Below, in pieces: positions 1-20,569 of a stretch of DNA of 25,158 nt; positions within the stretch are counted from its first letter, which is position 1, and each line of letters starts with the position of its first letter. The translations under genes and the position numbers were made by a program. The notes beneath the pieces were generated by a model. The model did not search any database. It saw only the letters and a program-made list of their open reading frames with translations, and was not told the origin of the DNA. This stretch comes from Pelargonium nanum (Eukaryota; Streptophyta; Magnoliopsida; Geraniales; Geraniaceae), in assembly GCA_036897485.1 (NCBI GenBank), contig JAYMTF010001234.1, positions 1-25,158 on the forward strand, written 5' to 3'.

Positions 1-2083
<2,083 letters not shown>

Positions 2084-2465
2084 TAGAGTTATGATTTAAT
2101 GTAGTATTTTGCTTCTCCATCTGGTTGTTCTTAAATTGGAGAAGTTACTTACTCCCACTACCATTATTCTATCCCTTGATTTCTGAATCTTGGGGTGAAA
2201 TTAGTTTCTTGTGTTTTTCATTTTCATCCTCATCCTTGTCCCTTCCTGTCTGCTTATTTTTTGTTTCAAGTGTTTTTTTTCCTCTGTTGTAGTAGTTTGT
2301 CATCAAACCATGAACACACTATTTATTTTTCAATATTTGCTTGACCTTAAAATAAAATGGTGTTTATGATTGATATCATGTAGATTGTATTGCTTTTAGC
2401 TGTCATCTTTATGCACGAGCTTTCTTTGTTTGTGTTTACTATTGTGGCTGTCACTCTGTCTGTCC

Positions 2466-2471
2466 AATAAA
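2466..2471 (+). terminator. putative poly(A) signal of the 14-3-3 gene
   Basis: AATAAA lies about 380 nt after the stop codon in a T-rich 3' UTR that also contains TTGT-rich stretches typical of plant far-upstream elements. Another near match (AAATAAAA) lies near 2350, so several cleavage sites are possible. Confidence 0.45.
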
Positions 2472-2878
2472 TACTGTCCTATGAGTTAGCGATGGATTTG
2501 TTTCGTGTACTCTCACATGATTTTAGTGCAACACAATGAATTGAATTGTCTTTTAAGTATATGTAAATCCACTCGTATTAAAAATGTGTTAACCAACAAT
2601 TGGTCGATCTAATCATTTTCGCGGTTGATCTCATAATGTATACATATGATAAAGTGAGGTCGACCGTAAAATTAAAAACGATTTACCACATATAGTAAAA
2701 ACATGTATATCTAAATTTAAAGATGATTCACGTCACATTTGGTTCTACTCATTGAAGGTCCATTGTGAAATTAATATGGTCTACTGCATAAAGTAAAACA
2801 TAAATATCAAAATACGAGGTCAACTTGTATATTTTTTAGTTGATCAAACATAACAAAAGTCATGGACAAAATTGTGTA

Positions 2879-2934
2879 TCAATTTCCAACGGGAGGTGTG
2901 TATGAGCCACCAACCTCCTGTGGAGAAAATTGCT
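2879..2934. repeat. imperfect palindrome (hairpin-forming)
   Basis: The left arm CAATTTCCAACGGGAGGTG and the right arm CACCAACCTCCTGTGGAG followed by AAAATTG are imperfect inverse complements around a short loop near 2900-2908. The core pairing is GGAGGT with ACCTCC, and CAATTT with AAATTG outside it. It could be a small MITE relic or a chance foldback. No terminal repeats or target duplication of a named family were identified. Confidence 0.4.
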
Positions 2935-3179
2935 AACATACCTCATATACAACTCCAACGTATAGAAGGAGATGTTATTTGCTCCAACAACCAAACAACT
3001 TGAAGTATGTCTGTAAATGTCTCTCTCTTCAGGAGCTAATATACATCCAAACAAACACTTACATAGCGACGAAAAACAGAAGTTGGGTGTGAGGGAGAAT
3101 ATGGTGAAAGTGAACAAATGAAAAATAAAAATGACAAAATAATGGAAATATATATTTGAATTTAATTTTTTTAACGACG

Positions 3180-3482
3180 TCAATTAGTTTTGATGGATTC
3201 CGTCTAAAACTTAGCGAAATAGATTTCGCAAAAACAAAGCTAAGTTCAATGACCCGAGTAGAACAAGTGAGCTAGGACATGAACCCAAAATGGACTTATT
3301 CCTGGTTTTATTGGTTTGACCTAAACAAAAAAACTATGACTTATATTCTTTTTAGAGAAACGAGTCTGAACCAAATAAAAATTAAGTTAAACCAACGATA
3401 TCATGATTGAGAGATTCGAACACGAGACTTCAAAGAAAATCTAAAGTACTTAAACCGCTTGACCCAACTACCTTGATAACAT
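3180..3482 (-). mobile_element. tRNA-derived SINE-like repeat (degenerate)
   Basis: On the minus strand, from 3470 leftwards, an A-box-like TAGTTGGGTCAAGCGG (3455-3470) is followed about 32 nt later by a B-box-like TGTTCGAATCT (3412-3422). This is the spacing and order of the RNA polymerase III promoter in a tRNA gene, here closest to a Leu/Ser-type head. No clean cloverleaf or acceptor stem is visible, and tRNA-unrelated sequence follows to the left, which is the make-up of a plant SINE. The 3' end is uncertain; a T run at about 3166-3172 may be the complement of its A tail. Confidence 0.5.
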
Positions 3483-3739
3483 AGTTAATTCATTGCGTTA
3501 GATTTCCTCCTCAAGTTAGATGGTACTGAAATCACAATCTAATGGGTCAAAACCCGAAAACCAAACCGACTTACAATAGTCGGTACTCGGTACCTATAAT
3601 TGACCCGAACTGTCCTAAAATCTCTCTCCTAAGATCAGCCTCAACCCCAAACGCCAAACCCTTACTCTCTCCCACTCTCTCTCCTATATTGGAGAAGAAC
3701 AATCTAGGCAGATTAGGGCTGCGACATCGCCTAATTCAG

Positions 3740-3924
3740 GTCAGGTCAGTTCGATTCCAATTCCTCTTCCATTTATTTTCTTCAATTTCATTGTCTATTT
3801 ATATTTGCGTTTTCAATTCATTTTTTCAGTGATTTTTGCACTTTTTTGAATAGGTTTTGATACTGGTTCCTTCTTTACGATTTAGGGTTTCGTTGTTTTT
3901 GAATCTTTTATCTGATTGAAGCAG
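3740..3924 (+). other. putative 5'-UTR intron of SF3B1
   Basis: Just upstream of the start codon is a T-rich stretch bounded by tandem candidate donors (GTCAGG at 3740 and GTCAGT at 3745) and the acceptor GAAGCAG ending at 3924. The preceding 3600-3739 is CT-rich like a plant leader. This arrangement, a leader intron before an intronless coding region, is common in plants. The exact ends are inferred. Confidence 0.5.
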
Positions 3925-3949
3925 AAGAGAGAACTGTACCGTATCAACC

Positions 3950-6900
3950 ATGTCGTCGCTAGATCCAGAGATAGCGAAGACCCAGGAGGAGCGGAGGAAG
4001 ATGGAGCAGCAACTTGCCTCACTCACCTCCGTCACCTTCGACACCGACCTCTACGGTGAATCCGATAGGGGAGCTTATGTCAGTTCGATTCCTGTTAACG
4101 AGGAGGAGGACATCATTGACGCCATGGATAACGAGGTTGCTCGGAAACTTGCTTCCTATACTGGGAAGCCTAATTACAAGGATATTCCTCGGGGTCCTGG
4201 TGAGGAGGATGATGATATTGGCTTCAAGAAGCCGCAGAAGATTATAGATCGTGAGGATGATTATCGGCGGAGGAGGCTGAATCGGGTGATTTCGCCTGAG
4301 AGGCATGATGCTTTTGCTGCTGGGGATAAGACTCCGGACCCTTCTTCCAGGAGTTATGCTGATGTGATGAGGGAGGAGGCATTGAAGAGGGAGAAGGAGG
4401 AGACTTTGAGGCTTATTGCTAAGAAGAAGAAAGAGGAAGAGGAGGCCAAGGCTGCCGCGCCAGAGAAGAAAGAGGAGGCCCCTCAGCAGAAGAGGAGGAA
4501 TAGATGGGATCAATCTCAGGATAATGGTGAGCCTGCAAAGAAGGCAAAGACTGCATCTGATTGGGATATGCCTGACTCGACCCCGGGGATTGGTCGATGG
4601 GATGCCACACCAACACCTGGGAGGGTGGCTGATGCAACACCGTCTATGGGAAGGAGAAATCGGTGGGATGAGACTCCCACACCTGGTAGGTTGGTGGATT
4701 CAGATGCTACCCCAGCTGCTGGAGGTGTCACTCCTGGAGCAACCCCAGCTGGGATGACATGGGATGCTACCCCAAAACTGGCTGGTATGGCAACACCAAC
4801 ACCAAAGAGGCAGAGGTCAAGGTGGGATGAGACTCCAGCAACAATGGGCAGTGTTACTCCTATGCCAGGGGCTACACCTGCTGCTGCTTATACTCCAGGT
4901 GTGACTCCTGTTGGAGGGGTTGAACTTGCAACACCGACACCGGGAGCCATCAATTTGCGTGGTGCAATTACACCTGAGCAGTACAATTTGCTGAGGTGGG
5001 AGAAAGATATCGAAGAGAGGAATCGCCCATTGACAGACGAGGAGCTGGATTCAATGTTTCCACTAGAGGGGTATAAGATTTTGGACCCACCAGCCTCTTA
5101 TGTGCCTATTAGAACACCTGCAAGGAAGCTTTTGGCCACCCCAACTCCGATAGGTACTCCCCTGTACTCTATTCCTGAAGAAAATCGTGGCCAGCAGTAT
5201 GATGTTCCGAAAGAAGTTCCCGGTGGCTTGCCGTTCATGAAACCAGAGGATTATCAATACTTTGGGGCTTTGTTAAATGAAGATAATGAAGAGGAGCTGT
5301 CTCCCGATGAGCAAAAAGAGAGGAAGATTATGAAGCTATTGCTTAAGGTTAAGAATGGCACCCCACCCCAAAGGAAAACTGCACTAAGGCAGCTTACTGA
5401 CAAAGCACGGGAGTTCGGTGCAGGTCCATTGTTCAATCGGATCTTACCACTTCTGATGCAGCCCACGTTGGAAGATCAGGAGAGGCATCTTTTGGTTAAG
5501 GTTATTGATAGGGTGTTGTACAAGTTGGATGAGTTGGTGCGTCCTTATGTGCATAAGATTCTTGTTGTGATTGAACCTCTGTTGATTGATGAAGACTATT
5601 ATGCCCGTGTTGAAGGGAGAGAGATCATTTCCAACCTTAGTAAAGCTGCTGGATTGGCTACTATGATTGCTGCAATGCGTCCAGATATTGACAATATTGA
5701 TGAATATGTTAGGAACACAACTGCTAGGGCCTTTAGTGTTGTTGCATCTGCACTTGGTATTCCTGCACTCTTGCCATTCTTAAAGGCTGTGTGCCAGAGT
5801 AAAAAATCATGGCAAGCTCGACACACTGGAATCAAGATTGTTCAGCAGATAGCCATTTTGATAGGTTGTGCTGTACTTCCACATTTGAGGTCTCTTGTTG
5901 AAATTATAGAACACGGTCTCAATGATGAGAATCAGAAGGTTAGGACAATCACTGCTTTGTCTCTGGCTGCTCTTGCTGAGGCTGCAGCTCCATATGGTAT
6001 TGAAAGTTTTGATTCAGTTTTGAAGCCATTGTGGAAGGGTATCAGGTCACACCGAGGGAAGGTCTTGGCTGCCTTCTTGAAAGCAATTGGTTTTATCATT
6101 CCTCTTATGGATGCAATTTATGCTAGTTACTATACTAAGGAAGTTATGGTTATCCTGATTCGTGAGTTTCAATCACCTGATGAAGAAATGAAGAAGATTG
6201 TGATAAAAGTGGTTAAGCAGTGTGTGGGCACAGAGGGTGTAGAGGCAGATTATATTAGAAGTGATATTCTTCCCGAATTCTTCAAGAACTTCTGGGTAAG
6301 AAGGATGGCTCTGGATAGGAGAAACTACAAGCAACTTGTGGAGACAACTGTTGAAATAGCAAACAAAGTTGGTGTAGCTGATATAGTTGGGAGAATTGTT
6401 GAGGATCTCAAAGATGAGAGTGAACCTTACAGGCGAATGGTTATGGAAACAATTGAGAAGGTGGTTACAAACTTGGGTGCATCTGATATTGATGCTCGCC
6501 TTGAAGAGCTTCTCATTGATGGGATTCTTTATGCCTTCCAAGAGCAGACCAGTGATGATGCCAATGTAATGCTTAATGGGTTTGGTGCTGTTGTGAATGC
6601 TCTTGGCCAGAGAGTAAAACCATACCTTCCCCAGATTTGTGGTACCATAAAGTGGCGGTTGAATAACAAGAGTGCAAAGGTCAGGCAGCAGGCAGCTGAT
6701 CTTATTTCAAGGATTGCTGTCGTCATGAAGCAGTGTCAAGAAGAACAGCTGATGGGTCATCTTGGGGTTGTCTTATACGAGTATCTTGGAGAAGAGTACC
6801 CAGAAGTCCTGGGTTCAATTCTTGGAGCTCTGAAGGCAATTGTTAATGTTATTGGTATGACAAAAATGACTCCTCCCATAAAGGATCTTCTTCCCAGGCT

Positions 6901-7756
6901 GACACCAATCTTAAAGAATAGACACGAGAAAGTCCAGGAGAACTGTATTGACCTTGTTGGTCGAATTGCAGACAGAGGAGCAGAGTTTGTTCCAGCGAGG
7001 GAGTGGATGAGGATATGTTTTGAACTACTTGAGATGCTTAAGGCCCATAAGAAGGGTATCCGAAGAGCTACTGTGAATACTTTTGGTTACATTGCCAAAG
7101 CCATTGGACCGCAAGATGTGTTGGCGACTCTTTTGAACAATTTGAAGGTTCAGGAGCGCCAGAACCGTGTCTGCACAACTGTGGCGATTGCTATAGTAGC
7201 TGAAACCTGTTCTCCTTTCACTGTTCTGCCAGCCTTGATGAATGAGTATCGTGTGCCAGAGCTGAACGTGCAGAATGGTGTTCTGAAATCTCTTTCGTTT
7301 TTATTCGAGTACATTGGGGAAATGGGTAAGGACTATATCTATGCAGTGACTCCACTACTTGAAGATGCCCTCATGGACAGAGATTTGGTTCATCGGCAGA
7401 CTGCTGCATCTGCTGTCAAGCACATGGCGTTGGGGGTTGCTGGGTTGGGTTGTGAGGATGCACTGGTCCATTTACTCAACTACGTGTGGCCCAACATATT
7501 TGAGACTTCTCCTCATGTGATAAATGCCGTAATGGAAGCCATTGAGGGAATGAGGGTGGCCTTGGGTTCTGCTATTATTCTAAACTATTGTCTCCAAGGT
7601 CTGTTCCATCCTGCTAGGAAGGTTAGGGAAGTATACTGGAAGATATACAATTCACTGTACATAGGAGCTCAAGATGCTCTTGTGGCAGCCTATCCTATTC
7701 TGGAGGACGAGCAGAGCAATGTATACAGTAGGCCCGAGCTAATGATGTTTGTCTGA
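3950..7756 (+). CDS. SF3B1: splicing factor 3B subunit 1 (SF3b155/SAP155)
   Basis: Largest subunit of the SF3b complex of U2 snRNP and of the U11/U12 di-snRNP. It clamps the branch-site helix and acts in the nucleus. It is one uninterrupted exon of 1268 codons, essentially the length of plant homologues. Residues about 184-330 carry repeated [14 protein letters not shown] motifs, which are U2AF-ligand tryptophans and proline-directed phosphorylation sites. [18 protein letters not shown] and the following segment to about 400 form the SF3b14/p14-binding region. From about 450 to the end is the HEAT-repeat superhelix. Aligned from memory to the human protein, R588, K629 and K663 match the cancer hotspots R625, K666 and K700, and R1038 matches the pladienolide-contact R1074; all are unaltered. 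The start ATG (CAACCATGTCG) opens with [19 protein letters not shown], as in the family. MCM9 follows 693 nt downstream on the same strand. Confidence 0.98.
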   Translation: MSSLDPEIAKTQEERRKMEQQLASLTSVTFDTDLYGESDRGAYVSSIPVNEEEDIIDAMDNEVARKLASYTGKPNYKDIPRGPGEEDDDIGFKKPQKIIDREDDYRRRRLNRVISPERHDAFAAGDKTPDPSSRSYADVMREEALKREKEETLRLIAKKKKEEEEAKAAAPEKKEEAPQQKRRNRWDQSQDNGEPAKKAKTASDWDMPDSTPGIGRWDATPTPGRVADATPSMGRRNRWDETPTPGRLVDSDATPAAGGVTPGATPAGMTWDATPKLAGMATPTPKRQRSRWDETPATMGSVTPMPGATPAAAYTPGVTPVGGVELATPTPGAINLRGAITPEQYNLLRWEKDIEERNRPLTDEELDSMFPLEGYKILDPPASYVPIRTPARKLLATPTPIGTPLYSIPEENRGQQYDVPKEVPGGLPFMKPEDYQYFGALLNEDNEEELSPDEQKERKIMKLLLKVKNGTPPQRKTALRQLTDKAREFGAGPLFNRILPLLMQPTLEDQERHLLVKVIDRVLYKLDELVRPYVHKILVVIEPLLIDEDYYARVEGREIISNLSKAAGLATMIAAMRPDIDNIDEYVRNTTARAFSVVASALGIPALLPFLKAVCQSKKSWQARHTGIKIVQQIAILIGCAVLPHLRSLVEIIEHGLNDENQKVRTITALSLAALAEAAAPYGIESFDSVLKPLWKGIRSHRGKVLAAFLKAIGFIIPLMDAIYASYYTKEVMVILIREFQSPDEEMKKIVIKVVKQCVGTEGVEADYIRSDILPEFFKNFWVRRMALDRRNYKQLVETTVEIANKVGVADIVGRIVEDLKDESEPYRRMVMETIEKVVTNLGASDIDARLEELLIDGILYAFQEQTSDDANVMLNGFGAVVNALGQRVKPYLPQICGTIKWRLNNKSAKVRQQAADLISRIAVVMKQCQEEQLMGHLGVVLYEYLGEEYPEVLGSILGALKAIVNVIGMTKMTPPIKDLLPRLTPILKNRHEKVQENCIDLVGRIADRGAEFVPAREWMRICFELLEMLKAHKKGIRRATVNTFGYIAKAIGPQDVLATLLNNLKVQERQNRVCTTVAIAIVAETCSPFTVLPALMNEYRVPELNVQNGVLKSLSFLFEYIGEMGKDYIYAVTPLLEDALMDRDLVHRQTAASAVKHMALGVAGLGCEDALVHLLNYVWPNIFETSPHVINAVMEAIEGMRVALGSAIILNYCLQGLFHPARKVREVYWKIYNSLYIGAQDALVAAYPILEDEQSNVYSRPELMMFV

Positions 7757-8449
7757 GCTGCAAATTACTCGCATTGGCTGCCATAGTTTGAATACTAGAA
7801 TAGCTAAGCTTCTTGTTTAAGCCTCCTTAGCCACTTTTTACTTTGTTCATTTGCTAAATGGTTGCTCATTTAGGGTATTGACATATTATTATGGAATGAG
7901 ACTGCATTTTGTTCATATGGCTCAGTTCTGTGTATTTTTTGTTGCAGTTCATCTGCATGATTTTTCAGATTCTGTTGCCATTGATATGTTATGTCTTTTT
8001 GTTCAATTTTGTGTGTTTAATTAGAATTGCTGGATAGAATGAGACTTGTTAATTTGTTTATTGTGATTGATTGGTCTCATGAAGAATCTGGGGAAAATGG
8101 CAGTGATTTGCTGATTAAATGTATCATAAGAATACATTCTCATTGAGTAGAGCTGGCAATTTAGATCGGTAAATCGGTTGTTTCGTGTCAAAATTTGTGG
8201 GAGGATGGCGATATTATATATGTTGGACTACTCACTGAGAATATATTTTTTAACCACATAAGTTAGCACATTATTTTATACAAAAAATTTTGTATGTGGG
8301 ACAAATAACATTTTTTCATCAACCGGAAAAATACAGTAGCTCCACTTCCACCAAACAAAAATGGCTGGTAGTGGCATATACAAGTTCCCACGTAAACCCA
8401 GTATCTCAGTATCTCTCTCAAACTGAGACTGTAACGATTAGACCAGACC
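7757..8449 (+). other. SF3B1 3' UTR and MCM9 promoter/leader
   Basis: The first part is T/TG-rich, as expected for a plant 3' UTR, with no clear AATAAA. The AT-rich part around 8210-8300 (for example ATTATATATG) and the pyrimidine-rich stretch near 8400-8420 are the likely MCM9 promoter and leader. I found no canonical E2F site (TTTSSCGC) on either strand by eye. No additional gene was seen. Confidence 0.55.
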
Positions 8450-17036
<8,587 letters not shown>

Positions 17037-18390
17037 ATAAGAGCATGTTGTGCAGACTGAGAATGTAGAATATGTAGAGAAATGTTGGTTTATAAAGTGG
17101 AAGATCATAGTTCATAACCGCAAGGCTATTCATATTTGCAAGAATTGTCCCTTCTGTGTGCTGGAAAGCTATCTTTTGTTGTTTACACAGGAAAACGATG
17201 TAATTCTAATTATTGAATCTTCTATTGTAATAGAAAACCAGGATGTTGAGAATGCCAGAGAAAGTTGATTAATGATATTTTTTCATCTTTTAGACTTTAA
17301 CATTTTCACTTTTCTCTAAAGTTTAATTATTTTAGTTTTTAGTATTTATTGTTCATTATTTTCCTTCTTTCATAATTACTCGTTTATGCTTTTTATTTTA
17401 TTTTTTTATTCTAAGACATGAGCCACTAAGTAGAACATTTGAGGTAAGCTCTTACCTTTTGTCCATTTTTATGTATAATGGTGATATATTTTTCTATATT
17501 TGCATGAAAAACAAACTTTTTGAGTAAATAATTTTTAAACTAAGTTCACACCACCTAATTGAAGTTGTAGAGGTAAGAGGCTTGAAGATCTGAAGAGAGA
17601 GAGAAATAAGGGTTAGCTATAAGTTTAGGGGGTTAGCATTAAGTTTCTCATAAATTACTATGGATAAATTTATGGCTGTGCGGGGCGGGTACCCAGGATT
17701 TTCCATGGGCCGTCAACCCAAACCAAACCTATCACGACGTCTTTTTTACAAAAAAAATTGAGCTACACACCATGGGGTAGCTGTCCCCTTTTAACCCAAA
17801 CACCACCCCACCTGACGCAATGAAATTTGAACCAACGACCTCCTATGTGTAGATGTGTGTCTTGACCATTGCGCCACCACCTAAGGGCAAAAAAAAAATG
17901 ATACATATGAGACGATATCGAAAGAGATATAGACTGTGGTGTACTTTGTTGTGCCTCTTCTCCCTCCAGTTCTCTCCCCTACTGTTACACTCAGGCCGAT
18001 CTCTCTTCATCTGAGACGATACCAAGTAAGACAATGATACGTATGTGTCGTATACTGATATTTAAACGGTTGTTGACTCAAAATTTAACCAAGATCATCC
18101 TCGATTTCAAGTCTCCATATTCACTCGTGAATTGGGAGAAATTCCCAGCTATGATAAAAAAAATTGTGTTAAGGAATGTTACCAAACAAATGATCTCCTT
18201 CTGTGAACATCTGTTTCATGTCCAACACATTATCTTCCTATTGTAGCTTTATTACTCATATTTTTCTCTTCGAACTCATTAATTTTAAAAGAAATAATAA
18301 AAAATATGGCCAATTATTTTGAAACAGAAATATATTATTTAATGCATTGCATGTTAAAAAATTAGTAGCGAAATAATTACACATATTTAA
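17037..18390. other. MCM9 3' UTR and intergenic region
   Basis: After the MCM9 stop come several hundred bases of AT-rich sequence, probably 3' UTR and spacer, then a tRNA-derived SINE at about 17680-17886. Next are two near-repeats of ATGATACATATG / ATGATACGTATG (about 17898 and 18033), then AT-rich spacer. Open frames at 17050-17268 and 18034-18246 lack family resemblance and are not called. Confidence 0.6.
17680..17886 (-). mobile_element. tRNA-derived SINE
   Basis: On the minus strand the element starts near TTAGGTGGTGGCGCAATGG. Box A TGGCGCAATGG (17866-17876) fits the pol III consensus TRGYNNANNGG. Box B GGTTCAAATTT (17823-17833) follows after 32 nt. The tRNA-unrelated body continues leftwards through a T8 run and a G/C-rich segment ending near 17680. 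An A run (17889-17897 on +) flanks the head. This is the standard organisation of a plant SINE. I cannot assign a named family, and the 3' boundary is approximate. Confidence 0.7.
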
Positions 18391-18394
18391 TAAA

Positions 18395-18400
18395 TATAAA
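18395..18400 (+). promoter_or_regulatory. candidate TATA box of the CAND2-like gene
   Basis: TATAAA in an AT-rich block, 270 nt before the start codon and followed by a pyrimidine-rich leader (CTTCTTCTTC and similar). The position is plausible for transcription starting near 18425-18440. Confidence 0.5.
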
Positions 18401-18599
18401 ATGGCATGGACCCACTTTACCTTCTTCTTCATCAATCCTCACCTTCCGGCTCGTTTCTTTTTGTCTCATCCTCATCTGAAAATCTCAAAACTTCAGAATC
18501 AGTCAATTCAATTCTCAGATACACGAAACCCTAATCCCCAAATTAGAATTACTCAATCGGATTTTCTCACGTCTTTTCTCTGACCCAACACCTCTCTCT

Positions 18600-18641
18600 A
18601 TGCTGCTGCTTCTCCTTCAATCCACTTGCGCATTTTTCTGA
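18600..18641 (+). CDS. uORF1 in the CAND2-like leader (13 codons)
   Basis: ATG at 18600 encodes MLLLLLQSTCAFF then TGA at 18639-18641. It lies in the pyrimidine-rich leader. Its stop overlaps the next upstream ATG in the sequence TGATG. It is likely regulatory rather than a functional peptide (inference). Confidence 0.4.
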   Translation: MLLLLLQSTCAFF

Positions 18642-18667
18642 TGCAAAGTTCCCATCTTTTGCCCTGA
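18641..18667 (+). CDS. uORF2 in the CAND2-like leader (8 codons)
   Basis: ATG at 18641 encodes MQSSHLLP then TGA at 18665-18667, one base before the main ATG at 18669 (TGAAATG). With uORF1 it forms a stop-start chain leading to the main start, which could impose reinitiation or dampen translation. Confidence 0.4.
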   Translation: MQSSHLLP

Positions 18668-18668
18668 A

Positions 18669-20538
18669 ATGCGATCTCTGGAAGAAACCCATGTCGCGAT
18701 TCCGCCGTCGGATACGATTTTAAGTCATGGGTTGGGAAATTGGCTATTCGAGTGTCATGGGTTCTGGCACAATGTGACTCTCATTCTGGCCTCCCTTCTC
18801 TTCGTGCTGTATTTGGGGTTTCAGGCCAGAAAAAGCTTAACTAAGCTCAAGCATGGTAGTTCCCATATTATGGTTTCGTACTACGCTTGTCTCTGGCTCG
18901 TGAGCTTGCTCAATCTCTGTTGGTGCTGCTTTCAGGTTTGCTTTCTAACTTGTATATTAGTGTAAATTGAATTAACGTTTCAATTTCTTGAAAATTCATG
19001 AAAAGGAATTATGGCTCTTGTTGAATTGTATTTGAATTGAAACCCAGTTGAATGAAACTGCAGTGATCCGATTTCGTTGAATCTTCGCATGAAGTTGTCT
19101 ATGTAGAAATAGAAAGAATTTAGGTGTAGATACTTTCTTTGTAGGTTAAGAGATTTGGAAGAGACAGCTCCACCAAGAAATAACTGCAGAAAGCAATCAT
19201 AAACTACTGAATTTTGTAGTGTTGTAAGCAATGTCCAACACTGGATACCACAAAGATTGTTGGATAGGCGTTGATTTGTAAGCAATGTTGTTCAACCCAT
19301 GGTTGGTCTAGAATATGCTAAACCAGCTTCTGAAGTTTTCTGCTCGATAATGTGTTAATCTCACTGTCTCGAAGACTTCTGGAAATAATACCCAGGCTTC
19401 ACTGTATATGCGATTTTATTTTATTAGTTTGCATTTCGCGTTTTGGTGTAGACTTGTATGCATGTAGTGGCTGGCAGTAGCAGGCTAGTGCCTCAGCCCA
19501 TAGGACCCTCTGCACCTATGTGTTCCTTGTGCCTTTAATAACTATGGACGTGACGAAAACTTAGTTCAGATGTGGTCCTCCTGTTTGCTCAGATGTTTTC
19601 AGTATTTGTATGACCATCTCAAAATTCTTCTTTTATAATCATATTTGCTCAGCAAGTCGGCATCTATTTGAATAAATGGTGCAAAGTTTCTGGGTAAACT
19701 TCTTGTATGATATCATGTTAAATGAAGGATATGTTTTTTATTTCTTGCATCCTTCGTTTTTAGTTCAAAATAAGTTATCAACTTTGGGAGAATAATTTAA
19801 GGGGAAATCTTATTGTGTATACTAAGTCGTAATTTCATCACCATCACCATCACCAACTTATAATATGCGGGCTGTATATCTCTTGTGTAGGCATGACGAG
19901 AAACAATGGACATAAATCAGTTGAATACTTGATGACATCTTCTAATTTACAGCCTTGATATCAATATATAATGGTCTTAAAAGTCAAAACAAAAAATGAC
20001 TTGTGACTTGTAAGATTTATTTTGGTCTTGGTGTTTCTCTTTTTAATAAGGCATGGGAGTGCAATCCTGGGAAAGAAGTAGCATGGAATATTTTATCTTT
20101 GTTTACAACATCTGGAATGCTGTTTCTGGAAGTCAGCTTGGTGGCCTTCCTATTACAAGGAAATTATGCAAGCGGGTTGGAAGCCTTGGCACGGACTTTT
20201 GTTATCTCAGGGTTCATAGTTGGTTTGGATATACTTCTCAAGGTAATAGTTTTTTTTTCCTCTTCTTTTTCTGGAAACATACCATTCAATTAGTATCTTG
20301 CCTAAACTTTATTAGAGATTTGACGCCCTTTAAAATTCTTGGAGAATTTAGCTAATATCTACTGTTGAATATACTATCTGCTACTGAAAAACATACCGCA
20401 TCACTATCACTTGAAATCATGTGATACATTGTAAGATGATGTACTTGTCCGAAGATGTTGATTTGGCACTGTCATAGCCTTTGTTTTTTAAATGAACAGT
20501 TTAGGAAATCTTTTTTTTTAATCAGTAAAGAAGTATGA

Positions 20539-20569
<31 letters not shown>

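Larger units (their letters stand above)
2480..3600. other. intergenic region between 14-3-3 and SF3B1
   Basis: AT-rich DNA without a recognisable gene. It holds an imperfect palindrome at 2879-2934 and a tRNA-derived SINE-like head at about 3411-3482. The stretch at 3170-3390 reads like a degenerate repeat body. A minus-strand open frame at 2860-3183 has low-complexity hydrophobic sequence and no family resemblance, so it is not called. Confidence 0.6.

Noticed and set aside
2860..3183. 107-codon minus-strand open frame between 14-3-3 and SF3B1
   Set aside because: Low-complexity hydrophobic translation, no recognisable domain, and it overlaps the palindrome and the degenerate repeat.
4019..4513. 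164-codon minus-strand open frame opposite SF3B1 (and several others in 4014-6726)
   Set aside because: These are shadows of the strongly conserved SF3B1 frame; the Leu/Ile-rich translations reflect reverse-complemented acidic/lysine codons.
17050..17268. 72-codon open frame just after the MCM9 stop
   Set aside because: No family resemblance, and MCM9 already ends at a length typical of plant MCM9; taken as 3' UTR.
17823..17876. A functional tRNA gene from the A and B boxes
   Set aside because: No acceptor stem or full cloverleaf can be drawn, and the sequence continues into a SINE-type body; called as a SINE.
18401..18583. 60-codon open frame upstream of the CAND2-like gene as a further uORF
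   Set aside because: Its ATG follows the candidate TATA box immediately, so it probably lies upstream of the transcription start.
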